Shown here piece by piece: positions 6,638-13,128 of a stretch of DNA of 33,207 nt. This DNA is from a virus. Positions within the stretch are counted from its first letter, which is position 1; every line of letters starts with the position of its first letter. The position numbers and the translations under genes were made by a program. The stretch is from the IMG/VR virus record IMGVR_UViG_3300034064_000098, positions 1 to 33,207 of that record; one strand, given 5' to 3'. A model generated the notes under the pieces. That model searched no databases. It was not told the DNA's origin and saw only the letters and a program-made list of their open reading frames with translations.

Positions 6638-6754
6638 ATGAAACTAATAGTAAAAGCAGGAACTTACGAAGCAGATACCTTATTAGGTATTATTATTGAA
6701 GTCTTGAAACATAGATTCTGGCATTTAAGAACACACGGCAAATGGATAGATTAA
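6638..6754 (+). CDS. Very small hypothetical protein
   Basis: A 38-residue frame from the ATG at 6638: MKLIVKAGTYEADTLLGIII, then EVLKHRFWHLRTHGKWID. A longer in-frame reading from 6527 overlaps the small basic gene before it, so the ATG at 6638, seven bases after that gene's stop, is the better start. The composition (short beta segment, then an aromatic and His-rich helix) looks protein-like. No family or function is known to me. A promoter-like -7 box follows it. Confidence 0.5.
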   Translation: MKLIVKAGTYEADTLLGIIIEVLKHRFWHLRTHGKWID

Positions 6755-6766
6755 TCTAGAAAGCAC

Positions 6767-6774
6767 TATCTTTG
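6767..6774 (+). promoter_or_regulatory. Possible promoter -7 box before methyltransferase operon
   Basis: TATCTTTG matches the Bacteroidota -7 consensus TAnnTTTG and equals the box at 9677-9684. It lies in the only gap of this region, 13 bases before the ATG at 6788, so the RNA would have almost no leader. No clear TTTG is seen at the -33 distance, so this is weaker than the promoters at 9652 and 30823. Confidence 0.45.
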
Positions 6775-6787
6775 TTAAAACAAAAAA

Positions 6788-8002
6788 ATGACAGAAAAGA
6801 ACGCAATTACAGAAGTCAAGGTCGTAAAGATTAATGACATTAAATCTAATCCTAATAACCCTAGAATTATTAAGGATGACAAGTTTAAGAAATTAGTAGA
6901 AAGTATTAAGTCATTCCCAGAGATGGCTAATGTTAGACCTATTGTAGTTAATAAAGATATGATTGTCTTAGGTGGCAATATGCGACTAAAGGCAATGAAG
7001 GAAGCAGGTTGGAAAGAAGCACCTATTCAAATAGTAGATTGGGATGAACAAAAGCAAAAGGAATTTATAGTAAAAGATAATGTAGGATTTGGAGAATGGG
7101 ATTGGGATGACCTAGCAAATAATTGGGATGCAGAAGAATTAACTGATTGGGGTTTAGATATACCAAACTTTGATGTAAACAATTTAGAAGCCGAAGAAGA
7201 TGAGTTTGCAATACCAGACGGAGGTATTGAAACGGATATAGTTTTAGGGGATTTATTTGAGATAGGGGAACACAGATTACTTTGTGGCGATAGTACGGAT
7301 AGCGACCAAGTGGCAAAGCTAATGAACGGACAAAAGGCTGATATGGTATTTACAGATCCGCCTTATGGAATGGCTTATGAAAGTAATGCTTGGGATAGTA
7401 AAAAAAGTGAAGTAAAACAAAAGCGAACTGATACACAAATATTAAACGATGAGAATACAAATGTTGGTCAAGACGCATTAAATTTAATACCATTATTTCT
7501 TGAAAACAATAGGCATTTTTATATATGGTGCAGATGGGATTGCTTCAATGATTTTAAAGAAGTATGTCAAAATATTGGCAAGATTAAAAGCGTAGTAGTT
7601 TGGGATAAAGGTGGTCCAGGATTAGGAGATTTAAAAGGTTCTTATGGGGATAGTGAATGGGCTATATTTGGAATGATTGGAAGAAGAGAATTAAAAGAAA
7701 GGCAAAATGGAGTTTGGCAAGTAAATAGAATGAAAGGTTTGCAAATGCAACATCCAACACAAAAACCATTAGAAATATGCGAAAGAGGAATAAATAATTC
7801 TACAAATCAAAATGAATTAATATTAGATTTATTTCTTGGTTCTGGTTCAACAATGGCTGCTTCGCATCAACTTAAACGCAAATGCTATGGTATGGAACTT
7901 GACTCAAAATACTGCCAAGTGATTGTAGATAGGATGCAAAAACTTGACCCAACTTTAGAAGTAAAAAGAAACGGACAACCGTATATTAAAACAGAACAAT
8001 AA
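6788..8002 (+). CDS. ParB-domain DNA methyltransferase (N6-A or N4-C type)
   Basis: A 404-residue fusion. Residues about 8-110 are a ParB/Srx-like domain (NPNNPRI at 21-27; PIVVNKDMIVLGGNMRLKAM at 51-70). Residues about 150-385 are an amino-methyltransferase with FTDPPYG (188-194) as the catalytic motif, HPTQKP (322-327) and LDLFLGSGST (346-355) as the S-adenosylmethionine-binding motif. Catalytic motif before SAM motif is the beta-class order. It methylates adenine N6 or cytosine N4 in an unknown site. This fusion is common in phages next to terminase genes, as here. With no nuclease partner it is probably anti-restriction, or it marks DNA for packaging or replication timing. It starts a transcription unit just after a TATCTTTG box. 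Confidence 0.9.
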   Translation: MTEKNAITEVKVVKINDIKSNPNNPRIIKDDKFKKLVESIKSFPEMANVRPIVVNKDMIVLGGNMRLKAMKEAGWKEAPIQIVDWDEQKQKEFIVKDNVGFGEWDWDDLANNWDAEELTDWGLDIPNFDVNNLEAEEDEFAIPDGGIETDIVLGDLFEIGEHRLLCGDSTDSDQVAKLMNGQKADMVFTDPPYGMAYESNAWDSKKSEVKQKRTDTQILNDENTNVGQDALNLIPLFLENNRHFYIWCRWDCFNDFKEVCQNIGKIKSVVVWDKGGPGLGDLKGSYGDSEWAIFGMIGRRELKERQNGVWQVNRMKGLQMQHPTQKPLEICERGINNSTNQNELILDLFLGSGSTMAASHQLKRKCYGMELDSKYCQVIVDRMQKLDPTLEVKRNGQPYIKTEQ

Positions 8003-8006
8003 CAGA

Positions 8007-8366
8007 ATGAGCAAAGAACATTTAATACCATATAAGCCAGGTGAATCAGGTAACCCAAACGGACGCCCGCGTAAGTATGTTAGCCTACTCAAAGAACAAG
8101 GCTACAAACTAAGCGAAATAAACGACACAATCCAAGTAATGATGTCAATGGATATGGAAGAACTTAATGCAGTTTATAAAAACCCAAAGGCAACAATATT
8201 AGAAAAGACTATTGCAGGTGCTATGAATAAAAGTCTACAAAAAGGTAGCCTGTATTCATTAGATACTTTACTTACCAGAGTATATGGCAAACCTAAAGAA
8301 CAGATGGATATTAAAACAGATAATAAAATTGAGGTTATCTTTATAGATGGCAAAACCATTTTATAG
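8007..8366 (+). CDS. Probable small terminase subunit (DUF5681-like)
   Basis: A 119-residue protein beginning with YKPGESGNPNGRPRKY, the signature of the DUF5681 N-terminal segment, followed by a helical region and a C-terminal RVYGKPKEQMDIKTD. Proteins with this start are found directly before large terminase genes and are taken as small terminase subunits, which recognise phage DNA for packaging. Position and size support this: four bases after the methyltransferase, with its TAG stop sharing a base with the GTG start of the large terminase. No other DNA-binding motif is visible, so the assignment depends on the start motif and context. Confidence 0.7.
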   Translation: MSKEHLIPYKPGESGNPNGRPRKYVSLLKEQGYKLSEINDTIQVMMSMDMEELNAVYKNPKATILEKTIAGAMNKSLQKGSLYSLDTLLTRVYGKPKEQMDIKTDNKIEVIFIDGKTIL

Positions 8367-9517
8367 TGCAAATATTTCTACCAAAGCCACACGCAAACCA
8401 ACAGATAATCTTAGAGTGCGATAAGCGTTTTAGAGTGGTGATGTGCGGTCGTAGGTTTGGCAAGTCGGAACTATCCCAGATACTTTCAGTTACATACGCA
8501 GTTAAAGGGCTTTCTGTGGCTTATATTACCCCTACTTATGGATTGGCTAAGGTTTTCTTTGCAAAGCTAACCGAGAGCCTAGAACTGCCTAAGAATAAGT
8601 CTGACCTTAAAATTGACTTTCCCAATGGCGGACAGATTGAGTTCTTTACAGGGGAACGATTAGATAATCTTAGAGGTAGAAAGTTTCACTTGGTAATAAT
8701 AGATGAGGCTTCATATATCCCTGAACTTGAATCAGGATGGCAAAATAGTATTCGCCCAACGCTAACCGATTACAAAGGCAAGGCAATATTCCTTTCAACC
8801 CCTAGAGGCAAGAACTATTTTTATAGCCTATTTATGAAAGCAGGGGAAAATGATTGGGCTTCCTTTAAGTTTACTAGCTACGACAATCCGCACATAGACC
8901 CTATGGAAATAGACGATGCTAGGATGCAACTGCCGAACGTAGTATTTGAGCAGGAGTATATGGCAAACCCTAGCGAGAATAGTGCGAACCCATTTGGTAA
9001 CAAATTTATACAGGATTGCGTTAAGACTATCAGCAGCCAACCAATAGTTTGTTTTGGGATTGACCTTGCTAAGTCTGTTGACCATACAGTTATCATAGGG
9101 CTTGACAATAGCGGTAACGTGGCTTATTTTGACCGCTATCAAATGGATTGGCATAACACTAAGGAGAATATAAAGAGGCTACCAAGATGCCCTATATTGA
9201 TAGATAGCACAGGAGTAGGCGACCCTATCCTAGAAGATTTAAAAAGGGATGGCATAGCTATTGAAGGCTTAAAGTTTACAAGCTCAAGTAAGCAGCAACT
9301 AATGGAGGGTCTTGCAACCGCCATACAACAGGGCAGGATAGGTTACCCAGAGGGAGCAATAACAAATGAGCTGCAAGTCTTTGAATATCAGTTTACCGCC
9401 AATGGGGTTAAGTACTCTGCACCTAGTGGTTTCCACGATGACTGTGTTATGGCATTGGCTTTAGCTTGGTCAAACTTTAGTATTAAGAGGGGTAATGGCA
9501 GATACTCATTCGTTTAA
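8366..9517 (+). CDS. terL: Large terminase subunit
   Basis: A 383-residue DNA-packaging motor. The ATPase domain has Walker A GRRFGKS (28-34), Walker B LVIIDEA (109-115) and the coupling motif STPRG (144-148). The nuclease domain has Asp233 in FGIDLA, Asp280 in LIDSTGVGD and the pair FHDD (356-359), an RNase H-like metal site. It would translocate DNA into the prohead and cut the concatemer. The length is at the short end but complete. It starts with GTG overlapping the stop of the small subunit. A 192-base gap with an inverted-repeat element follows, so it ends its transcription unit. Confidence 0.95.
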   Translation: MQIFLPKPHANQQIILECDKRFRVVMCGRRFGKSELSQILSVTYAVKGLSVAYITPTYGLAKVFFAKLTESLELPKNKSDLKIDFPNGGQIEFFTGERLDNLRGRKFHLVIIDEASYIPELESGWQNSIRPTLTDYKGKAIFLSTPRGKNYFYSLFMKAGENDWASFKFTSYDNPHIDPMEIDDARMQLPNVVFEQEYMANPSENSANPFGNKFIQDCVKTISSQPIVCFGIDLAKSVDHTVIIGLDNSGNVAYFDRYQMDWHNTKENIKRLPRCPILIDSTGVGDPILEDLKRDGIAIEGLKFTSSSKQQLMEGLATAIQQGRIGYPEGAITNELQVFEYQFTANGVKYSAPSGFHDDCVMALALAWSNFSIKRGNGRYSFV

Positions 9518-9550
9518 TGAATCAATAGAAGTAGCTTTATAGTGCAACTT

Positions 9551-9592
9551 TGAGCCGAAAACGATTGACAATCGGCTCATTTATGATTGATA
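9551..9592 (+). repeat. 42-bp control element, copy 1
   Basis: TGAGCCG (9551-9557) and CGGCTCA (9573-9579) form a perfect 7-bp inverted repeat, and two direct sites, CGATTGACA (9562) and TGATTGATA (9584), start 22 bp apart. The same arrangement with the same spacing recurs at 30712-30753 and, inverted, at 20009-20049. After it come ACCGCTTATCC and, 85 bp on, a promoter. The hairpin could work as a weak terminator for the terminase unit, but it has no T run; a binding site for a regulator is more likely. Confidence 0.75.
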
Positions 9593-9651
9593 TACCGCTT
9601 ATCCTTGATTATTACCACTCATCACAAAGTCTAAAAATAGTTTACAAAATG

Positions 9652-9684
9652 TTTGGAAGGTGTATATATCTTACCCTATCTTTG
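9652..9684 (+). promoter_or_regulatory. Bacteroidota-type promoter before tail module
   Basis: TTTG at 9652-9655 and TATCTTTG at 9677-9684 are 21 bp apart and match the -33 and -7 elements of Bacteroidota housekeeping promoters. Transcription would start about 9691, shortly before the ATG at 9710, and read the tail and head genes. The 42-bp element copy 1 ends 85 bp upstream of the -7 box. Confidence 0.75.
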
Positions 9685-9709
9685 ATTTATCAAACCAAAA
9701 CCAAAGTAT

Positions 9710-9922
9710 ATGTTTAAAATTGACTGGTCATCTTGGGATAAACCAATTACAAAAGAAACTTGTATTGAAGATTTAAATAGATATGTTAAAGGAAAACATA
9801 TTAATAAAACATTATATAAAAAAGCATTAAGTATTATAGAACAAGGCTATCAATTTCAATGCATAGTTCAAGATAATGGACATTTAAAAGTATTAAAAGT
9901 TAATAAAGGAATTAAATTATAA
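9710..9922 (+). CDS. Small hypothetical protein, first gene of late unit
   Basis: A 70-residue protein: MFKIDWSSWDKPITKETC at the start, a central helical part and a basic end (KVLKVNKGIKL). It is the first gene after the 9652 promoter, which suggests that it is made in quantity. No family recognised. A small single-domain structure is likely, since it has no membrane segment and is not repetitive. It is followed by RNA hairpin candidates and tiny genes rather than directly by the structural genes. Confidence 0.55.
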   Translation: MFKIDWSSWDKPITKETCIEDLNRYVKGKHINKTLYKKALSIIEQGYQFQCIVQDNGHLKVLKVNKGIKL

Positions 9923-9923
9923 A

Positions 9924-9957
9924 CCCCCAAAGTCAGGGGTGCGACTGACCAACGCAC
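9924..9957 (+). other. Cluster of overlapping short hairpins
   Basis: Directly after the stop at 9922 three inverted repeats overlap: CCCC (9924-9928) with GGGG (9936-9939), GTCAG (9932-9936) with CTGAC (9945-9949), and GTGCG (9939-9943) with CGCAC (9953-9957). The second excludes each of the others in part, so the RNA could take alternative forms. It lies eight bases before a tiny membrane gene. No T run follows, so it is not an ordinary terminator. Confidence 0.4.
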
Positions 9958-9964
9958 ATTTATT

Positions 9965-10057
9965 ATGAAACAAACGAAACAAACGAAACACAACATAGAG
10001 GCTATTATTATAATAGTAGTAGTATTTCTTATAACCGCATATTTAGAAAACATTTAA
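9965..10057 (+). CDS. Tiny single-pass membrane protein
   Basis: A 30-residue frame: basic start MKQTKQTKHN, then a hydrophobic stretch (AIIIIVVVFLITAYL) and a short end. This is a typical single membrane helix with a positive N-terminus. The DNA encoding the start holds the near-repeat ACGAAACAA. No family is known; small membrane proteins in phages may act in superinfection exclusion or lysis timing. The short length makes chance possible, though the composition favours a real gene. Confidence 0.4.
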   Translation: MKQTKQTKHNIEAIIIIVVVFLITAYLENI

Positions 10058-10062
10058 CTTAC

Positions 10063-10126
10063 TATCCCTGCTAATTAACAATAATTAATAATCTTAGTGG
10101 GTTATCCTGAAATGGGAGCAGGGATA
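10063..10126 (+). other. Long stem-loop between tiny genes
   Basis: TATCCCTGCT (10063-10072) is the exact reverse complement of AGCAGGGATA (10117-10126), enclosing 44 bases. ATTTTAAAA follows. The region 10058-10142 has no gene. It could be an attenuator, an RNA-processing site or a small RNA; the weak T run makes a strong terminator less likely. Confidence 0.5.
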
Positions 10127-10142
10127 TTTTAAAAACTAAACT

Positions 10143-10307
10143 ATGAACAATTACGAACTGAAACAAGGCATCTTAGATAAGATGGAAATAGAAGGTCTTA
10201 TTGAAAGGATTGCTAAACTTGAAAAGAAATTAGCTTCAAAAGAACTTGAAGTAAAAAAACTTACAAGGGAATTAGTATCATTATCATACGAATTTTACAA
10301 AGATTAA
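10143..10307 (+). CDS. Small coiled-coil protein
   Basis: A 54-residue, highly charged protein: after MNNYELKQGILDKMEIEG, the segment LIERIAKLEKKLASKELE shows regular heptad spacing of Leu/Ile, so a short coiled coil is likely from about residue 17 to 46. No Cys, signal peptide or membrane segment. Function unknown. It follows the stem-loop at 10063-10126 and precedes a small membrane protein by two bases, so these are probably one translated group. Confidence 0.5.
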   Translation: MNNYELKQGILDKMEIEGLIERIAKLEKKLASKELEVKKLTRELVSLSYEFYKD

Positions 10308-10308
10308 T

Positions 10309-10425
10309 ATGAAAGAAACATTAGCAATGATTAAGTTCTTCTTTATTTCTGTGCCACTATTTTGTATAGTCTATTTATTTGTCTTATCTTTATGCAAAAT
10401 CAAGGAACTATGTGGAATAAAATAA
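10309..10425 (+). CDS. Small membrane protein
   Basis: A 38-residue protein with one long hydrophobic segment (IKFFFISVPLFCIVYLFVLS) and a basic C-terminal tail containing Cys. It overlaps the start of the next gene (10410) by 16 bases. No family recognised. Its position between a coiled-coil protein and the putative tail chaperone gives no function. Confidence 0.4.
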   Translation: MKETLAMIKFFFISVPLFCIVYLFVLSLCKIKELCGIK

Positions 10426-11081
10426 CTGTCTGGCAATACCAACAGATTTATACTGCTCTTAATTCTAAAGAGAAGGATGCAACGGACTTAGACCTAGAAG
10501 TTAAGCTAGTAGCAATAGTCAACAATATGACTGAAATGCAAATAGATAGCCTTCCTTTGAACGAATACAAGGAACTAAACAAGTCTATTAATTTTCTAAA
10601 CGAGCCGATTCTAGGCAATCCTAAGAAGCATATAACCATATCTAAGGGCAAGAGGTACAGGATTAACTATGATGTTAGCAAGATGCCATTCGCCAGATAC
10701 ATTGAAAGCAAAGTATTTAGTGAGGATTTGTACGGCAACTTACACAAGTTAGCAGCCACAATGGTAATCCCACAAAAAAGAAAGTTTGGCTTTTGGTTTG
10801 ACCAACCCTACGATGCGAGTAGGCATCTGGAGTATTCCAACGATATGCTTGAAGCTAAATTTATAGACGTATATCACTCGTTGGTTTTTTTTTATCAAGT
10901 ATACAGAAATTGGATAGAAGTTTCACAGGACTATTTGGTGAACAAGATGTTAGAAGCAGGGATGAACAAGGACAAAGCGAAAGAGGTGGTTCAAAGTTTA
11001 TGCATTATTTTGGATGGCAATATAGCGCCAAACTTATTGCCGAGTACGAAAATTGCACAGTTACGCAAGGATATGAAATGA
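10410..11081 (+). CDS. Putative tail assembly chaperone
   Basis: A 223-residue protein starting MWNKITVWQYQQIYTALNSK. Longer in-frame starts (10392, 10362) exist but overlap the membrane gene before it. Helical N-terminal half, then a beta-rich KGKRYRINYDVSKM (about 87-100), then a helical C-terminal half with FFYQVYRNWIEV. I know similar proteins only from their position before tape-measure and tail genes in Bacteroidota phages, where they are candidates for the G protein of a G/GT chaperone pair. A T9 run at 10885-10893 contains an in-frame T TTT TTT slippery heptamer, and the -1 frame stays open from 10859 to 11164 past this gene's stop. The chaperone role is inference. Confidence 0.5.
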   Translation: MWNKITVWQYQQIYTALNSKEKDATDLDLEVKLVAIVNNMTEMQIDSLPLNEYKELNKSINFLNEPILGNPKKHITISKGKRYRINYDVSKMPFARYIESKVFSEDLYGNLHKLAATMVIPQKRKFGFWFDQPYDASRHLEYSNDMLEAKFIDVYHSLVFFYQVYRNWIEVSQDYLVNKMLEAGMNKDKAKEVVQSLCIILDGNIAPNLLPSTKIAQLRKDMK

Positions 11082-11164
11082 GTACAATAGAATGTTTAAA
11101 TATATTATCTTACTTAAAAGCAAAGACAGACTTTGACAATGAGCAGATAAAAAAGATTCGTTAG
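11078..11164 (+). CDS. Possible chaperone -1 extension or tiny protein
   Basis: From the ATGA at 11078 this encodes 28 residues (MSTIECLNILSYLKAKTDFD and 8 more). The same frame is open upstream without stop to 10859. Just before the ATG its translation reads HYFGWQYSAKLIAEYENCTV, which together with the following LNILSYLKAK looks like one helical domain and resembles the T part of phage tail chaperones as I recall it. A -1 ribosomal frameshift in the preceding gene would make a G-T fusion. If no frameshift occurs, a small coupled protein remains. Confidence 0.4.
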   Translation: MSTIECLNILSYLKAKTDFDNEQIKKIR

Positions 11165-11191
11165 ATGTTTACATAGGTTTATGGTTTGGCT

Positions 11192-11228
11192 ACCCCTACT
11201 CTTAAAAAAGGTGGGGGTTAGTTATTTT
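11192..11228 (+). terminator. Probable terminator after chaperone genes
   Basis: ACCCCTACT (11192-11200) pairs with GGTGGGGGT (11210-11218) over nine positions including two G-T pairs, with a loop of nine bases. TAGTTATTTTTA follows, a modest T-rich tail. It stands in the 88-base gap before the next gene. Confidence 0.5.
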
Positions 11229-11252
11229 TAGACCTTTACCCTATTTATTGTT

Positions 11253-11924
11253 ATGAGCATTAGTCAAGCACAAGCACAGGCAATAGGAGATGGATTCCTT
11301 AATAAATTTGGGAATGAGGCTTATGGTAGTAAGACAGAATTACCTACTATTGAATACTTATTAGGATTATATGGTGGGGAATTTATAAAAGAAGCTCAAA
11401 AAAATCTTAAGCTAAGTAACTCTATTGCAAGCGGTGATATAAATGATATCATTGCAAGGGTAACTAAATTCGGTACAACCTATACTTTAAGTATGGGTTA
11501 TCCTAAAAGCGACCCTGCATCTAAATACTTTGACTTTATAAATAAAGGGGTTAAGGGTACTAAAAATATTAAAGCAGATAATTCTACTCCATATAAATTT
11601 AACTCATCTAAAAAAAGTGTGCCAATTTCTTCAATAGAAAAGTGGCTTAGTTATAACAAACTAAAAACAGTTAGCGTTAAACCTTATAAAAAATTAGGTC
11701 AAGAAACAAAGGCAATAGATAGTAAAAAATCTTTAGCTTATGTAATAGCTAGTTCTATTCATAGAAAAGGTATAAAGTCAACGCATTACTTTGACAATGC
11801 TGAAAAGTATGTTTTTGATAAATCATTTATAACAGTAATGGAAACAGCATTCGGCAAAGATATTCAAATTTCAGTAAGACAAATAGTTAAAGAAATAACA
11901 AATGGCAATAACAATCCAAAGTAG
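11253..11924 (+). CDS. Conserved tail-region protein, unknown role
   Basis: A 223-residue protein, mixed alpha/beta, with a Gln/Ala-rich start (MSISQAQAQAIGDGF) and a basic, Ser/Lys-rich middle (PYKFNSSKKSVPIS at about 113-126). The C-terminal third has SLAYVIASSIHRKGIKSTHY, a pattern that I associate with small phage head-tail or tail-completion proteins, although I cannot name a family. It overlaps the next tail gene by 23 bases, which places it in the tail module. Function inferred from position only. Confidence 0.55.
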   Translation: MSISQAQAQAIGDGFLNKFGNEAYGSKTELPTIEYLLGLYGGEFIKEAQKNLKLSNSIASGDINDIIARVTKFGTTYTLSMGYPKSDPASKYFDFINKGVKGTKNIKADNSTPYKFNSSKKSVPISSIEKWLSYNKLKTVSVKPYKKLGQETKAIDSKKSLAYVIASSIHRKGIKSTHYFDNAEKYVFDKSFITVMETAFGKDIQISVRQIVKEITNGNNNPK

Positions 11925-13128
11925 CCCTGCGCCTTATAGCAGTATGCACGATGACTTATGGTATGTATCAAGTTCAAACAATGTAGGTGAAACTTCGTTT
12001 AAGTTTGTGTATGATGTTTATGTAAACGGAAGTCAAGTAAGCAGAACTAAGATATTCCCTGCTCCATCTGCCGAAGGTAGCTACGGAGTATTTAACGCAT
12101 CTCCAATTGTAAGGGCTTATGTAACTAATTACTTTGAGCCTTCTGGTTCATCTATCTTAGTTGCATCTAATGATAAAATTAAAGTAGCATCAACAATACA
12201 AATAGGTGAAGAATATGTAAGTGGCAGCAACTTAATAACTAACTTAAACTTAGTTAGTGGTGCTTTAAGTTCTTATAACTATTACCCACCTTTGTTTGCA
12301 GATATTCTTTTTGTTAATAACAATACTCCTTTAGTTCTATCTGATTACTATGATAATTTACTTATAGAAAACTTTACGGATGACTGGCTAACGGAAAGGG
12401 ATAACGATAATATTTCAATAGAGTATGGGGATAATTTCTTTGCTACATATTTTAAGATTACTGCTGGTTCTTATCAGGCTTGGATTGATGTAATAAACGA
12501 ATCAGGAACAGTTATAGATACTGCAAGCGGTGGCATTACATTTAGTGGGGAAATGAATTTATTTAATTGTCAAGCAGGACATATCAATACTTTTGCAGGT
12601 AGGACATTAATAACTGAATCCACCTATGGCTACAATGTTTATATTAAATTAGGAGTAGCAGAATCTAGGAAGCTACAATTTAAACAAAAGTGCTACCCTA
12701 AATATAAGCAGTACAATCTTCATTTCCTTAATAGGCTAGGAGGTTGGGACACTATGAAATTTGCATTAGTTAATAAAAGGTCAACAGAAGTACAAAGGGC
12801 ATCGTATAGAAGAAATGATTATCAGCTATCTGGCAACCAAATGACTAATATAGATTCTTACAATAAGTATAACGAATCCACTTTGAACTATGCTATTCAG
12901 CATAAAGATAAGTTTCATTTAATATCTGATTGGGTAAGCGAGCAAGATTACGAATGGTTAGCACAATTATTTGCTAGTTCTATTTGTTATATGGAAGTGC
13001 AAGGTGCATACTTCCCTGTTACTATTGCAAGTACAAATTACCAATACAAGACAGAAACTTCGGATAAGTTATTTAATTTTGAAATAGACATTGAAGTAGG
13101 TAAATATTTAACAAGCCAATTTAGATAA
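11902..13128 (+). CDS. Tail protein (probable tail tip or distal tail)
   Basis: A 408-residue beta-rich protein. The start (AITIQSSPAPYSSMHDDLWY) and the segment LHFLNRLGGWDTMKFALVNK (about 274-293) are patterns seen in tail proteins of Bacteroidota phages, where the second lies in an Ig- or distal-tail-like domain. The last part (about 320-405) has ISDWVSEQDYEWLAQLFAS followed by beta strands. No enzyme motif is visible. It sits directly before another large tail protein and the tape measure; the stops and starts overlap by one base (TAATG). A structural role at the tail tip is likely, the exact position unknown. Confidence 0.65.
   Translation: MAITIQSSPAPYSSMHDDLWYVSSSNNVGETSFKFVYDVYVNGSQVSRTKIFPAPSAEGSYGVFNASPIVRAYVTNYFEPSGSSILVASNDKIKVASTIQIGEEYVSGSNLITNLNLVSGALSSYNYYPPLFADILFVNNNTPLVLSDYYDNLLIENFTDDWLTERDNDNISIEYGDNFFATYFKITAGSYQAWIDVINESGTVIDTASGGITFSGEMNLFNCQAGHINTFAGRTLITESTYGYNVYIKLGVAESRKLQFKQKCYPKYKQYNLHFLNRLGGWDTMKFALVNKRSTEVQRASYRRNDYQLSGNQMTNIDSYNKYNESTLNYAIQHKDKFHLISDWVSEQDYEWLAQLFASSICYMEVQGAYFPVTIASTNYQYKTETSDKLFNFEIDIEVGKYLTSQFR

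Noticed and set aside
6527-6754. 75-residue frame as one gene
   Set aside because: Its first half is a shadow of the small basic gene at 6508-6630; the ATG at 6638 gives a clean start.
10362-10409. Longer start of the chaperone-like gene
   Set aside because: It lies inside the small membrane gene 10309-10425; the start at 10410 fits the usual small overlap.
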